A stretch of 64,000 nt of DNA from the NCBI GenBank assembly GCA_003611805.1, contig RAYM01000031.1, forward strand, positions 24,240-88,239, given 5' to 3'. The notes under the pieces were generated by a model. It saw nothing but the letters and a program-made list of their open reading frames with translations. It searched no databases and had not been told where the DNA came from. The translations under genes were made by a program, and so were the position numbers. This stretch comes from a bacterium 1xD42-87. Its GTDB lineage: Bacteria; Bacillota; Clostridia; Lachnospirales; Lachnospiraceae. Below, in pieces: positions 1-7,728 of this stretch. Each line of letters starts with the position of its first letter. Position 1 is the first letter of the stretch.

Positions 1-2
1 CT

Positions 3-311
3 TATGAGGAACATGCCCTCTATGAGCTGGGCGTGCAGGAGCAGAAGCGCGACGCGGTGATAACAAAGGAGCCGGATTATATTGCCTTTGGCTCCGCCAT
101 GGGCGCGAGAGTTTATTTTGAGGGAATGGAGAAGAAAGGCATCAGAAATACGAGGAGCCGTTATGTCTGCATTGGGGAACAGTGCGCGAAAGAAGTGCGA
201 AAGTATGTGGCAGAACCGCCCCTGATTGCGGAGAAAGCAGATGTGCACGCCATTGTTGACTGTCTTTGCAGTGATAGAGTGAGAAATGCGGCATTCTCCA
301 CACGGATTTGA
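3..311 (+). CDS. hemD: Uroporphyrinogen-III synthase, C-terminal part (5' partial)
   Basis: The frame is open from base 3 and ends at 311, so the start lies outside the window. The roughly 100 residues resemble the second lobe of uroporphyrinogen-III synthase: a serine-rich stretch (IAFGSAMGARVYFEGM) followed by the conserved YVCIGEQCAKEV segment. This enzyme closes hydroxymethylbilane to uroporphyrinogen III. In Clostridia it is often fused behind the CobA methyltransferase, which cannot be checked here. It lies 61 bp before hemB and hemL, which supports the call because the three act in one pathway. The family is poorly conserved, so confidence is moderate to good. Confidence 0.75.
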   Translation, partial: YEEHALYELGVQEQKRDAVITKEPDYIAFGSAMGARVYFEGMEKKGIRNTRSRYVCIGEQCAKEVRKYVAEPPLIAEKADVHAIVDCLCSDRVRNAAFSTRI

Positions 312-372
312 GTCACAGCAGAGGCTGATTTGTTAAGAAATATTAAGGTTACCGCAGAAAGGAAGACAAATC

Positions 373-1332
373 ATGTACCGATTCAGAAGACTGAGAAGGG
401 ACGAGAGAATCCGGGCTGTGATGCAGGAGACGAGACTGCACCCGAAGGATTTTATTTATCCGATCTTTGTAATAGAAGGAGAAAATGTCAGGAATCCGGT
501 GGATTCCATGCCGGGTGTTTTTCAATATTCCATTGACTGTCTGGATGAAATTTTAGACCGTGTGAAGGAGGCGCGCATCGGGGGCGTTATGCTTTTTGGC
601 ATTCCGGCGTGCAAGGACCCGCAGGGGAGTCAGGCGTACGCGCGGGACGGCGTCACCCAGAGGGCGGTCCGCCATATCAGGGAGAAGTACCCGGAAATCT
701 ATATTGTGGTGGATGTGTGTCTGTGCGAATACACTTCTCACGGGCATTGCGGGATGGTGCGCGGAGAGGAAATTCTCAACGACGAGACACTGCCGTATCT
801 GGTGAAGATGGCGGTGAGCCTTGTGGAGGCGGGAGCGGATATGGTGGCGCCCTCGGATATGATGGACGGCAGGGTGGCGGCTATACGGGAAGGGCTTGAC
901 CGTGCCGGGTTTACCCAGACGCCGATTATGGCGTACAGCGCGAAATTTGCCTCCGCTTACTATGGACCTTTCCGGGATGCGGCGCAGTCGGCGCCGGGAT
1001 TCGGCGACCGCAGGAGCTATCAGATGGACTTTGCAAACGGGCGGGAGGCGCTGCGGGAAATCCGCGCGGACATAGAGGAGGGGGCGGACATTGTGATGGT
1101 GAAACCGGCGCTTGCGTATCTGGACGTCTTAAAGGAGACGGCGCTTACTTTCGACATGCCCCTTGCGGTGTACAATGTGAGCGGGGAGTACGCCATGGTA
1201 AAGGCGGCGGCAGAGCGGGGGTGGATTGACGAGAGAAGGATTGTGCTGGAGAATCTCACGGCGATGAAGCGCGCGGGCGCGAAGATCATCATTACCTATC
1301 ATGCGCTGGATGCGGTAAAATGGCTGGGTTGA
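373..1332 (+). CDS. hemB: Delta-aminolevulinic acid dehydratase (porphobilinogen synthase)
   Basis: A full-length 319-residue HemB, which condenses two 5-aminolevulinate molecules to porphobilinogen in the cytoplasm. The cysteine-rich metal-site motif VDVCLCEYTSHGHCG lies near residues 115-130. The two active-site lysine motifs are visible as MAYSAKFASAYYGPFRDA near residue 190 and MVKPALAYLDV near residue 245. The ATG at 373 follows an AGGAAGA ribosome site. The gene sits between the hemD end and hemL, 10 bp before hemL, so the three form one operon for siroheme, corrin or heme precursors. Confidence 0.97.
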   Translation: MYRFRRLRRDERIRAVMQETRLHPKDFIYPIFVIEGENVRNPVDSMPGVFQYSIDCLDEILDRVKEARIGGVMLFGIPACKDPQGSQAYARDGVTQRAVRHIREKYPEIYIVVDVCLCEYTSHGHCGMVRGEEILNDETLPYLVKMAVSLVEAGADMVAPSDMMDGRVAAIREGLDRAGFTQTPIMAYSAKFASAYYGPFRDAAQSAPGFGDRRSYQMDFANGREALREIRADIEEGADIVMVKPALAYLDVLKETALTFDMPLAVYNVSGEYAMVKAAAERGWIDERRIVLENLTAMKRAGAKIIITYHALDAVKWLG

Positions 1333-1342
1333 GGAGGGTAAT

Positions 1343-2614
1343 ATGGGCAGCAGATCGGAACAGCTTTATGAAAAGGCGCGGAGGCGGATCCCGGGCGGGG
1401 TCAATTCTCCGGTACGGGCGTTTGGCGCGGTGGGCGGGCATCCTTTTTTTGTGGAACGGGCGCAGGGACCGTGGCTATATGATGTGGACGGAAACCGCTA
1501 TCTGGACTATGTCTGTTCCTGGGGTCCCGGTATTCTGGGGCACGCGCATCCGCAGGTGGTGGAGGCGGTGCAGAAAGTCTGCGCGGGCGGTCTTACCTTC
1601 GGTGCGCCCACGGCGGGGGAGGTGGAGCTGGCGGAGCTGATAAACGCCTGCGTGCCGGACGCGGAGATGGTGCGTCTGGTCAGCTCCGGCACAGAGGCGG
1701 TGATGAGCGCCGTGCGTGTGGCGAGAGGTTATACGGGCCGGGAGAAGATCATCAAGTTTGCGGGAAATTACCATGGTCATTCAGACGGTCTGCTGGTGAA
1801 GGCGGGGTCGGGGCTTATGACCCAGTCCGTGCCCGACAGTGCCGGCGTGCCGGAAGGATATGCGGCTTCCACGCTGACGGCAGTCTACAATGATGAGGAA
1901 TCCGTGCGCGCGCTGATGGAGGGAAACCATGGACAGGTGGCTGCGGTCGTGGTGGAGCCGGTGGCGGCAAATATGGGAGTTGTGCCGCCGAAACCGGGTT
2001 TTTTGGAATTTCTGCGCCGCATCACGAAAGAGAACGGGGCTCTTCTGCTTTTCGATGAGGTGATTACGGGATTCCGGCTGGGGCTTGGCGGCGCGTCTGA
2101 ATATACGGGCGTTCATGCCGATCTGTACACGTTTGGAAAGATTGTGGGCGGCGGGATGCCGCTGGCGGCTTACGGCGGCAGGCGGGATATCATGTCCTGT
2201 GTCGCGCCGCTCGGCGCGGTCTATCAGGCGGGAACGCTGTCTGGAAATCCCGTGGCGGTGGCGGCGGGCATTGCAACGCTGAAAATACTGATGGACGATC
2301 CGGGCATCTATGAGCGGATCGACAGGCGGGCGCAGATGCTGTCGGAGGCCTACCGGGGCGCGGGGCTTACGGTGAACCGGGCAGGTTCGCTGCTGTCTGC
2401 ATTCTTTGTTTCCGGCCGGCAGGTGGAGAACTACGGGGACGCGTGCCGGTGCGACAGGGAGGCGTTTGCGGCTTATTTCAACAGTATGCTGAAGCGCGGC
2501 ATCTATGTGGCGCCGTCTCAGTTCGAGGCTATGTTCGTGTCGGATGCACATTCGGACGAGTTGATTGAGGAGACTTGCGGGGCGGTGGCGGCATACTTTG
2601 GCGGGATATCCTAA
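1343..2614 (+). CDS. hemL: Glutamate-1-semialdehyde 2,1-aminomutase
   Basis: A 423-residue PLP enzyme that turns glutamate-1-semialdehyde into 5-aminolevulinate, the substrate of the preceding HemB. The PLP lysine is in TFGKIVGGGMPLAAYGG near residue 270, and the N-terminal PGGVNSPVRAFGAVGG motif is typical of the family. The length is normal. The ATG at 1343 follows GGAGGG by a few bases. Together with hemB and hemD it indicates the C5 tetrapyrrole route. No glutamyl-tRNA reductase gene is in view; it is probably upstream. Confidence 0.97.
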   Translation: MGSRSEQLYEKARRRIPGGVNSPVRAFGAVGGHPFFVERAQGPWLYDVDGNRYLDYVCSWGPGILGHAHPQVVEAVQKVCAGGLTFGAPTAGEVELAELINACVPDAEMVRLVSSGTEAVMSAVRVARGYTGREKIIKFAGNYHGHSDGLLVKAGSGLMTQSVPDSAGVPEGYAASTLTAVYNDEESVRALMEGNHGQVAAVVVEPVAANMGVVPPKPGFLEFLRRITKENGALLLFDEVITGFRLGLGGASEYTGVHADLYTFGKIVGGGMPLAAYGGRRDIMSCVAPLGAVYQAGTLSGNPVAVAAGIATLKILMDDPGIYERIDRRAQMLSEAYRGAGLTVNRAGSLLSAFFVSGRQVENYGDACRCDREAFAAYFNSMLKRGIYVAPSQFEAMFVSDAHSDELIEETCGAVAAYFGGIS

Positions 2615-2637
2615 TTTTATGGGACGGAGGAAAACAG

Positions 2638-2832
2638 ATGAGTGAAATCGACGAGGTAATCAAAATGCTTGACAATCTGACACAGGACGGAGTCAGTCGT
2701 ATCAAGGTGGAAACTTCCGGGGAGGTCGCGGAGGGAGAGCGGAAAAAGGCATACCACCACGGGCGCTGCGACGTGGGCAGCCCTTTTGCCACAGGAAAAC
2801 TGTTTGACGCGGAGGAGCCGGACTGTGGCTGA
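2638..2832 (+). CDS. Small conserved protein downstream of hemL, function unknown
   Basis: A 64-residue protein starting at ATG 2638 after a clear GGAGG at 2626-2630, 23 bp behind hemL and probably in its operon. It begins with an acidic helix (MSEIDEVIKMLDNL) followed by a short sequence YHHGRCDVGSPFATG, and ends in EEPDCG. The two histidines and two cysteines could bind metal, but this is only inference. I recall similar small proteins in Lachnospiraceae but cannot assign a function. A longer in-frame start at 2575 overlaps hemL and lacks a ribosome site, so it is not preferred. Confidence 0.7.
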   Translation: MSEIDEVIKMLDNLTQDGVSRIKVETSGEVAEGERKKAYHHGRCDVGSPFATGKLFDAEEPDCG

Positions 2833-2900
2833 ATCCGATTTCTTTGCCGAAGGCAAAATTGGAAGAGAACGGATTTAATAACTATGAAGCCGGAAGCTGA

Positions 2901-3066
2901 CTAGTGCTCCATTTTCCAATTGCATACACTTTTTGCGAAGTCCAGAATTTCCTTATACAAGGCGTTTGAGGGAGGCGATGCGGTGGCATCGTTGACCGAA
3001 AACAACGCAGTAGAAGGGAATGCTGGCAAGCAAAAAAGGATATTTAATTGGTAAATGGAGCACTAG
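2901..3066. mobile_element. 166-bp MITE-like element, copy A
   Basis: This stretch is bounded by CTAG on both sides and has terminal inverted repeats: TGCTCCATTTTCCAATT at the left and AATTGGTAAATGGAGCA at the right. It is repeated in reverse orientation at 36066-36231 with the same length and, by my reading, one base difference. It holds no reading frame. An internal hairpin (CGATGC, loop GGTG, GCATCG) is visible near the middle. Size, ends and two near-identical copies fit a miniature inverted-repeat element moved by a transposase not in this window. CTAG may be a target duplication or part of the ends. Confidence 0.75.
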
Positions 3067-3099
3067 TTATATTTTGCCACATGGATTTTTTGGAAACGA

Positions 3100-3128
3100 T
3101 TGAAATAAAGCGGCAGTTATGCTACAAT
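3100..3128 (+). promoter_or_regulatory. SigA-type promoter for the chemoreceptor gene
   Basis: TTGAAA at 3100-3105 and TACAAT at 3123-3128 are separated by 17 bases, about 60 bp before the chemoreceptor start. It lies just outside the 166-bp element, so the element separates this promoter from the hem operon. Confidence 0.6.
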
Positions 3129-3189
3129 TTTGACATCTACAGGTTTGATGGCATTGGTCAAAAAAATACATATTAAAGGAGAAACGAGG

Positions 3190-4839
3190 ATGCGGAAAAG
3201 TATTAAAATCATGGCAGGAACCCGGGTTGCGGCAGCTTTGCTGGCAGTCATACTCTTTAGCGTGCTGACAACCCAAAATATCTATAAAATGGAGGATTCC
3301 TCAGAAGAAAATATCGCGGTAAACTCCCTTTTGCAGAAGGCGCAGAAGGCGGAGGCGGCTCATTACAAGTGGTCCTCCAACTTAAGCAACGCGCTGTACA
3401 GCGGTTCGGAGTTTACGGGCAGCACAGACCCGACGGGCTGTGTGCTGGGACAGTGGCTCTACGGGGAGGCGGGAACAGATGATCCGGCGATCCTTAATCT
3501 GCGGAGCCAGCTGGAACCGCTGCACAAGGAGCTGCACGAGTCAGCCATTTACGTGCTGGAGCTCTATGCTTCTGACCCGGAGCAGGCGCAGGCGTACTAT
3601 CAGGAAACCATTATGAGCAATCTTGGCGTTCTGGTGGAGCTTCTGGAACAGGTTGTGGAGCGCGGCACAGAGCTTAACGAGATCAGCGAGGCGAATATGG
3701 AGAAGACGGCGTCTACCATGCACATTGTCACGGGTGTAGGGCTTCTTCTGACGCTGTTCTTCCTTCTGAGTCTGGTGCTTTATATTATCAAGCGCGTGGT
3801 GAAGCCGATTCTGCTTATCACGGCAAAAACCAGCCCTCTGCAGGAAGGACGCATGAAGGTGGAGCTGAATTACAATGGCAACGATGAGATCGGTGATCTT
3901 TCGAGAACGCTGAAAGACTCTATTGATCGGATTAATCAATATATAGAAGATATCAACCGTATTATGAGCCAGCTTTCCAGCGGCAATTTTGACGTGTCAG
4001 CGTCGGTTCCGTTTATCGGCGATTTTCGTTCCATTTCGGATTCGATAGACAGCTTTACGGCATCTCTCTCGTCAGCGATGTCCAACATCAACAATGTGGA
4101 GCAGAAGGTGTTCGGGCACGCGCAGAGCCTTTCCGGCAGCTCACAGATGCTTGCACAGGGTGCAACCGATCAGGCGGCGGCGGTGGAAGAGCTCACTGCC
4201 ACGACGGAAGATCTGGCGAGAAGCGCGGAGAAAAATATGCAGATGGCGACCGAGATGCGGGATAACGCGCGCATGACCGGCGATCAGGTGAATCTGAGCA
4301 GCCAGCAGATGGAGCAGCTTGTCAGTGCGATGTCGGATATCAGCAATACGTCGCAGGAGATCGAAAACATCATTTCCACGATTGAGAATATCGCTTTCCA
4401 GACAAACATTCTTGCGCTGAACGCAGCGGTGGAAGCGAGCCGTGCAGGAGAGGCGGGCAAAGGCTTTGCAGTTGTAGCGAAGGAAGTGCGCGATCTGGCA
4501 GCGAAGTCTGACCAGGCGGCAAAGGCGACAAAGGATCTGATCGAAAATTCCGTGCAGGCAGCAGGACGGGGCAGCAGGATCGTGGATGAGGTGTCCGAGT
4601 CCTTAAAGAGGACGCTTACGCTTGTCACGGAGTCAAACAGCGCCGTGGAGGAGTTTGCCGATGCGGTACAGATAGAGGCTACCGCGATTTCACAGGTGTC
4701 CGAAGCGCTTGGGCAGATATCCAATGTGGTGCAGACCAATACCGCCAACAGCGAGGAGTCCGCGGCAGTCAGCGCGGAGTTGTATGAGCAGGTGAACCGG
4801 CTGCAGACACAGACGAGCAGATTCAGGCTGAAACATTAA
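3190..4839 (+). CDS. Methyl-accepting chemotaxis protein with an extracytoplasmic CZB-like domain
   Basis: A 549-residue chemoreceptor. A first membrane segment lies near residues 10-30 and a second near 180-205, followed by a HAMP region and a long cytoplasmic coiled coil. The signalling tip [20 protein letters not shown] is near residue 420. The outside domain carries the pattern AHYKW, then CVLGQWLYG, then HKELH, which matches the His/Cys arrangement of chemoreceptor zinc-binding (CZB) domains, here in an extracellular position. The ATG at 3190 is chosen because AAAGGAG lies at 3175-3181; the frame is open further upstream without a ribosome site. The ligand is unknown. trpB follows 20 bp later, but a functional link is doubtful. 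Confidence 0.9.
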   Translation: MRKSIKIMAGTRVAAALLAVILFSVLTTQNIYKMEDSSEENIAVNSLLQKAQKAEAAHYKWSSNLSNALYSGSEFTGSTDPTGCVLGQWLYGEAGTDDPAILNLRSQLEPLHKELHESAIYVLELYASDPEQAQAYYQETIMSNLGVLVELLEQVVERGTELNEISEANMEKTASTMHIVTGVGLLLTLFFLLSLVLYIIKRVVKPILLITAKTSPLQEGRMKVELNYNGNDEIGDLSRTLKDSIDRINQYIEDINRIMSQLSSGNFDVSASVPFIGDFRSISDSIDSFTASLSSAMSNINNVEQKVFGHAQSLSGSSQMLAQGATDQAAAVEELTATTEDLARSAEKNMQMATEMRDNARMTGDQVNLSSQQMEQLVSAMSDISNTSQEIENIISTIENIAFQTNILALNAAVEASRAGEAGKGFAVVAKEVRDLAAKSDQAAKATKDLIENSVQAAGRGSRIVDEVSESLKRTLTLVTESNSAVEEFADAVQIEATAISQVSEALGQISNVVQTNTANSEESAAVSAELYEQVNRLQTQTSRFRLKH

Positions 4840-4859
4840 AAGGAACAGGGGAAAGAGAC

Positions 4860-6230
4860 ATGTCAGAAAAAATGATTCCGTATAAGATATATCTGGAAGA
4901 GGAAGAGATGCCGAAACAGTGGTACAATGTCCGGGCAGACATGAAGAATAAGCCTGCGCCGCTGCTAAATCCCGGCACACTTAAGCCGATCACCTTCGAG
5001 GAACTGAGTCAGGTGTTCTGCGACGAGCTGGCGAAACAGGAATTGAACGATACAGATGCCTATATCGACATTCCGCAGGAAATTCTGGATTTCTATAAGA
5101 TGTACCGTCCGTCGCCGCTCGTGCGGGCGTACTGTCTGGAAAAGAAGCTGGATACGCCGGCGAAGATCTATTATAAGTTTGAGGGAAACAATACGAGCGG
5201 CAGCCATAAGCTGAACTCCGCGATTGCGCAGGCATATTACGCGAAGCAGCAGGGACTTAAGGGCGTGACCACGGAGACGGGAGCCGGTCAGTGGGGAACG
5301 GCGCTTTCCATGGCGTGTTCCTACTTTGACCTGGACTGCCATGTCTATATGGTGAAGGTTTCTTACGAGCAGAAACCGTTCCGCCGTGAAGTGATGCGCA
5401 CCTATGGTGCGCAGGTGACGCCGTCGCCTTCCGATACGACCAAAGTGGGGCGGAAAATTCTGGAGGAATTCCCGGGAACGGGCGGCAGTCTCGGCTGCGC
5501 CATCTCCGAGGCGGTGGAAGCGGCAGGAGAGAGGGAAGGTTACCGATATGTGCTGGGAAGCGTGCTTTCACAGGTACTTTTACACCAGTCCATCATCGGT
5601 GAGGAGACGAAGGCGGCGCTCAGAAAATATGATATCAAGCCGGATATGATCATCGGCTGTGCGGGCGGCGGTTCCAATCTGGGCGGTCTGATTTCTCCTT
5701 TTGTCGGCGAGAAAATCAGGGGAGAGGCGGACTATCGCATCATAGCGGTGGAGCCCGCGTCCTGTCCGAGCATGACCAGAGGAAAGTATGTATATGATTT
5801 CTGCGATACCGGAAAGGTCTGTCCGCTTGCAAAGATGTATACGTTGGGCAGCGGTTTTATGCCGGCGCCGAACCACGCGGGAGGCTTACGTTATCACGGT
5901 ATGAGTTCCGTCGTGTCGCAGCTGTATGACGACAGGCTGATCGAGGCGGTCAGTGTGGAGCAGACGGCGGTATTTAAGGCGGCGGAGGAGTTCGCGAGAG
6001 TGGAAGGCATCCTGCCCGCGCCGGAGAGCGCCCATGCGATCAAAGTGGCAATCGACGAGGCGATGAAGTGCAGGGAGACGGGCGAGGAAAAAACGATTGT
6101 CTTCGGGCTGACCGGCACGGGATATTTTGATATGGTGGCATATGGAAAATTCCACGACGGAGAGATGTCCGATTATATTCCCACGGATGAGGATCTGGCG
6201 AAAGGGTTTGCAGGCCTTCCAACAGTTTAA
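4860..6230 (+). CDS. trpB: TrpB-like PLP enzyme (TrpB2 type tryptophan synthase beta chain)
   Basis: A 456-residue TrpB2-type enzyme, expected to condense indole with serine. The PLP lysine is in NNTSGSHKLNSAIAQAYYA near residue 115. The substrate loop TETGAGQWG and the phosphate-binding GCAGGGSNLGG follow. The length is that of TrpB2, longer than classical TrpB (about 400 residues). No trpA or other trp gene is next to it, which is common for TrpB2; the enzyme may salvage indole. The ATG at 4860 follows AGGGGAAAGAG. Confidence 0.93.
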   Translation: MSEKMIPYKIYLEEEEMPKQWYNVRADMKNKPAPLLNPGTLKPITFEELSQVFCDELAKQELNDTDAYIDIPQEILDFYKMYRPSPLVRAYCLEKKLDTPAKIYYKFEGNNTSGSHKLNSAIAQAYYAKQQGLKGVTTETGAGQWGTALSMACSYFDLDCHVYMVKVSYEQKPFRREVMRTYGAQVTPSPSDTTKVGRKILEEFPGTGGSLGCAISEAVEAAGEREGYRYVLGSVLSQVLLHQSIIGEETKAALRKYDIKPDMIIGCAGGGSNLGGLISPFVGEKIRGEADYRIIAVEPASCPSMTRGKYVYDFCDTGKVCPLAKMYTLGSGFMPAPNHAGGLRYHGMSSVVSQLYDDRLIEAVSVEQTAVFKAAEEFARVEGILPAPESAHAIKVAIDEAMKCRETGEEKTIVFGLTGTGYFDMVAYGKFHDGEMSDYIPTDEDLAKGFAGLPTV

Positions 6231-6265
6231 AATACGAAAAGAGAGGCATGGATATTCAAAATTTA

Positions 6266-6297
6266 CGAAAGAGAAGATCGCAAGGTCTTCTCTTTCG
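6266..6297 (+). terminator. Hairpin after trpB, probable terminator
   Basis: A perfect 12-bp stem (CGAAAGAGAAGA with TCTTCTCTTTCG, 8-base loop) lies 35 bp after the trpB stop. The T tract after it is short and interrupted, so termination may be partial. Confidence 0.55.
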
Positions 6298-6381
6298 TCG
6301 TTATTTCCGCGAATAAGCAGAGAAGGAAGGCTTATTTGTGCGGATATTTGAAGACTGCAGCGGGAGGTGAGACTTGCAAAT

Positions 6382-6401
6382 TGTCACATAAAAATGTGAC
6401 A
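6382..6401. promoter_or_regulatory. Perfect palindrome, candidate operator of the sugar locus
   Basis: TGTCACAT and ATGTGACA are perfect 8-base arms around AAAA, 93 bp before the binding-protein gene and 32 bp upstream of a promoter-like pair. A spaced palindrome like this suits a dimeric regulator. I cannot assign the regulator; no LacI or GntR gene is close. Confidence 0.5.
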
Positions 6402-6433
6402 GATGTCATCTGAGATTCATTACAAAGGACAGG

Positions 6434-6461
6434 TGTCAGCAGGAAAGAAAACATTTATACT
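6434..6461 (+). promoter_or_regulatory. Candidate promoter of the sugar ABC locus
   Basis: TGTCAG at 6434-6439 and TATACT at 6456-6461 with a 16-base spacer lie 33 bp before the binding-protein start. The -10 is good; the -35 is weak, so an activator may be needed. Confidence 0.45.
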
Positions 6462-6493
6462 CGACTTATCAAAAAATAAGGGAGGAAATTGTA

Positions 6494-7555
6494 ATGAAGA
6501 AAAAACTTGTAAGCGCTGTTTTATGTACTGCAATGCTGACAACAATCCTCGCAGGCTGCGGCGGTGGCGGCGAGGCGGCTCCGGCGGCGACTGAGCCTGC
6601 GGCGGAGGCTCCGGCGGCAGAGGAAGCTCCCGCAGCGGAGGAAGCTCCCGCGGCGGAGGAAGCTCCTGCAGCGGAGGCGGAAGCTCCCGCGGCATCTGAG
6701 GGCGGCAGACTGATCGGCTACACCTGTATGGACGGCACCAATCCTTTCTTCGTAGCTCTGGAGGGCGCGATCAAGGAAGTTGTGGAGTCCCACGGTGACA
6801 CATTGGTTTCCATGGATCCCGCTAACGATTCCAACACACAGATCGACCAGATCGAGGATATGATCTCCAGAGACATTGATCTGATCTTTGTGAACCCGGT
6901 AGACGCGGACGGCATCATTCCCGCGCTTGATATGCTGAAAGATGCGGATATCCCGATGTTCGGATTTGATACGCAGGTGGGCGATATGAGCTACCTTGTA
7001 TCTTACGCAGGTTCCGACAACTACAACGCAGGTTATGTGTGCGGTGAGGATCTGGCAAAGAAGTGTCCGGATGGCGGCGACATCCTTGTTCTGGATTCCC
7101 CGACCATGCAGTCTGTGACAGACAGAACCGACGGATTCCTGAAGGCTCTGGAAGATTCCGGCGTGACGTTCAACGTAGTTGGGCAGCAGGATGCGCAGGG
7201 TAACCAGCAGGTGGGCAATGAGAAGGCGACTGACCTTCTGACGGCTAGTCCGGATGTGGTAGCGATCTTTGGCGGCAATGACCCTACGGCTCTTGGCGCA
7301 TATGCAGCAGCGGACGCAGCGGGCGTTACCCCGATGATCTACGGCGTGGATGGTTCTCCTGATGTAAAGGCTTTGTTGAAGGACACAATTATGGAAGGCA
7401 CTGGCGCACAGTCCCCGATCTCCATCGGCAAGACCATCGCTGAGACAGCTTACAAGTGGCTGGATGGCGAGACCGTAGAGGAGTTCATCCCGATCGAGAC
7501 ATTCCTGATCACAGCGGACAATGTTGATGAGTTCGGAACAGACGGCTGGCAGTAA
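6494..7555 (+). CDS. Sugar ABC transporter substrate-binding lipoprotein (type 1 periplasmic-binding fold, RbsB-like)
   Basis: A 353-residue lipoprotein with signal peptide and lipobox LAGC (Cys near residue 22). A low-complexity linker of AEEAPA repeats (about residues 25-70) tethers the binding domain. The domain has the type 1 sugar-binding pattern: TNPFF near the first strand, FVNPVDADGI, FGGNDPTALGA, YGVDGSPDVK and AQSPISIGKTIAE. It should capture a monosaccharide such as ribose, xylose or galactose for the ATPase and permease that follow. The ATG at 6494 follows GGAGG. It closely resembles the second binding protein at 10313. The substrate cannot be told from sequence alone. Confidence 0.9.
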   Translation: MKKKLVSAVLCTAMLTTILAGCGGGGEAAPAATEPAAEAPAAEEAPAAEEAPAAEEAPAAEAEAPAASEGGRLIGYTCMDGTNPFFVALEGAIKEVVESHGDTLVSMDPANDSNTQIDQIEDMISRDIDLIFVNPVDADGIIPALDMLKDADIPMFGFDTQVGDMSYLVSYAGSDNYNAGYVCGEDLAKKCPDGGDILVLDSPTMQSVTDRTDGFLKALEDSGVTFNVVGQQDAQGNQQVGNEKATDLLTASPDVVAIFGGNDPTALGAYAAADAAGVTPMIYGVDGSPDVKALLKDTIMEGTGAQSPISIGKTIAETAYKWLDGETVEEFIPIETFLITADNVDEFGTDGWQ

Positions 7556-7586
7556 GCTGATAATTCTGTGAGCAGATAGGAAACCG

Positions 7587-7621
7587 AAAGAGTGTCAGTT
7601 ATGATTGGCTGGCACTCTTTA
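7587..7621 (+). terminator. Hairpin between binding-protein and ATPase genes
   Basis: AAGAGTGTCAG pairs with CTGGCACTCTT (one G-U pair), followed by a short T run. It sits 30 bp after the binding-protein stop and probably gives partial termination, so the binding protein is made in excess over the ATPase and permease. Confidence 0.6.
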
Positions 7622-7652
7622 TGACTCTAAAGAAAATTGCGGCAGTGTGAAT

Positions 7653-7709
7653 CATTTAAGGAGAATGCGGAGCATTCTCTGAATCGTCGCTGCGGAGCGA
7701 CGATTTTTA
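7653..7709 (+). repeat. Dispersed two-hairpin repeat (family 2), copy 1
   Basis: CATTTAAGGAGAATGC, loop GGA, GCATTC, then TCTGAATC, then a second hairpin GTCGC/GCGAC followed by a T run. The same plan recurs at 24159-24217 and, inverted and partial, at 33745-33784. Confidence 0.6.
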
Positions 7710-7728
7710 TACGAGGAGGTGATAGAAG

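Noticed and set aside
2575..2640. Longer start for the small gene after hemL
   Set aside because: It would overlap hemL and lacks a ribosome site, whereas ATG 2638 has GGAGG.
3095..3130. SigD (flagellar-type) promoter before the first chemoreceptor
   Set aside because: No GCCGATAA-type -10 with a matching TAAA is present; a SigA-type pair with a 17-base spacer fits better. The GCCGATAT at 52906 before the second chemoreceptor also lacks its -35.
6420..6695. Proline/leucine-rich minus frame over the binding-protein linker
   Set aside because: It is the mirror of the Ala-Pro-Glu linker of the lipoprotein gene.
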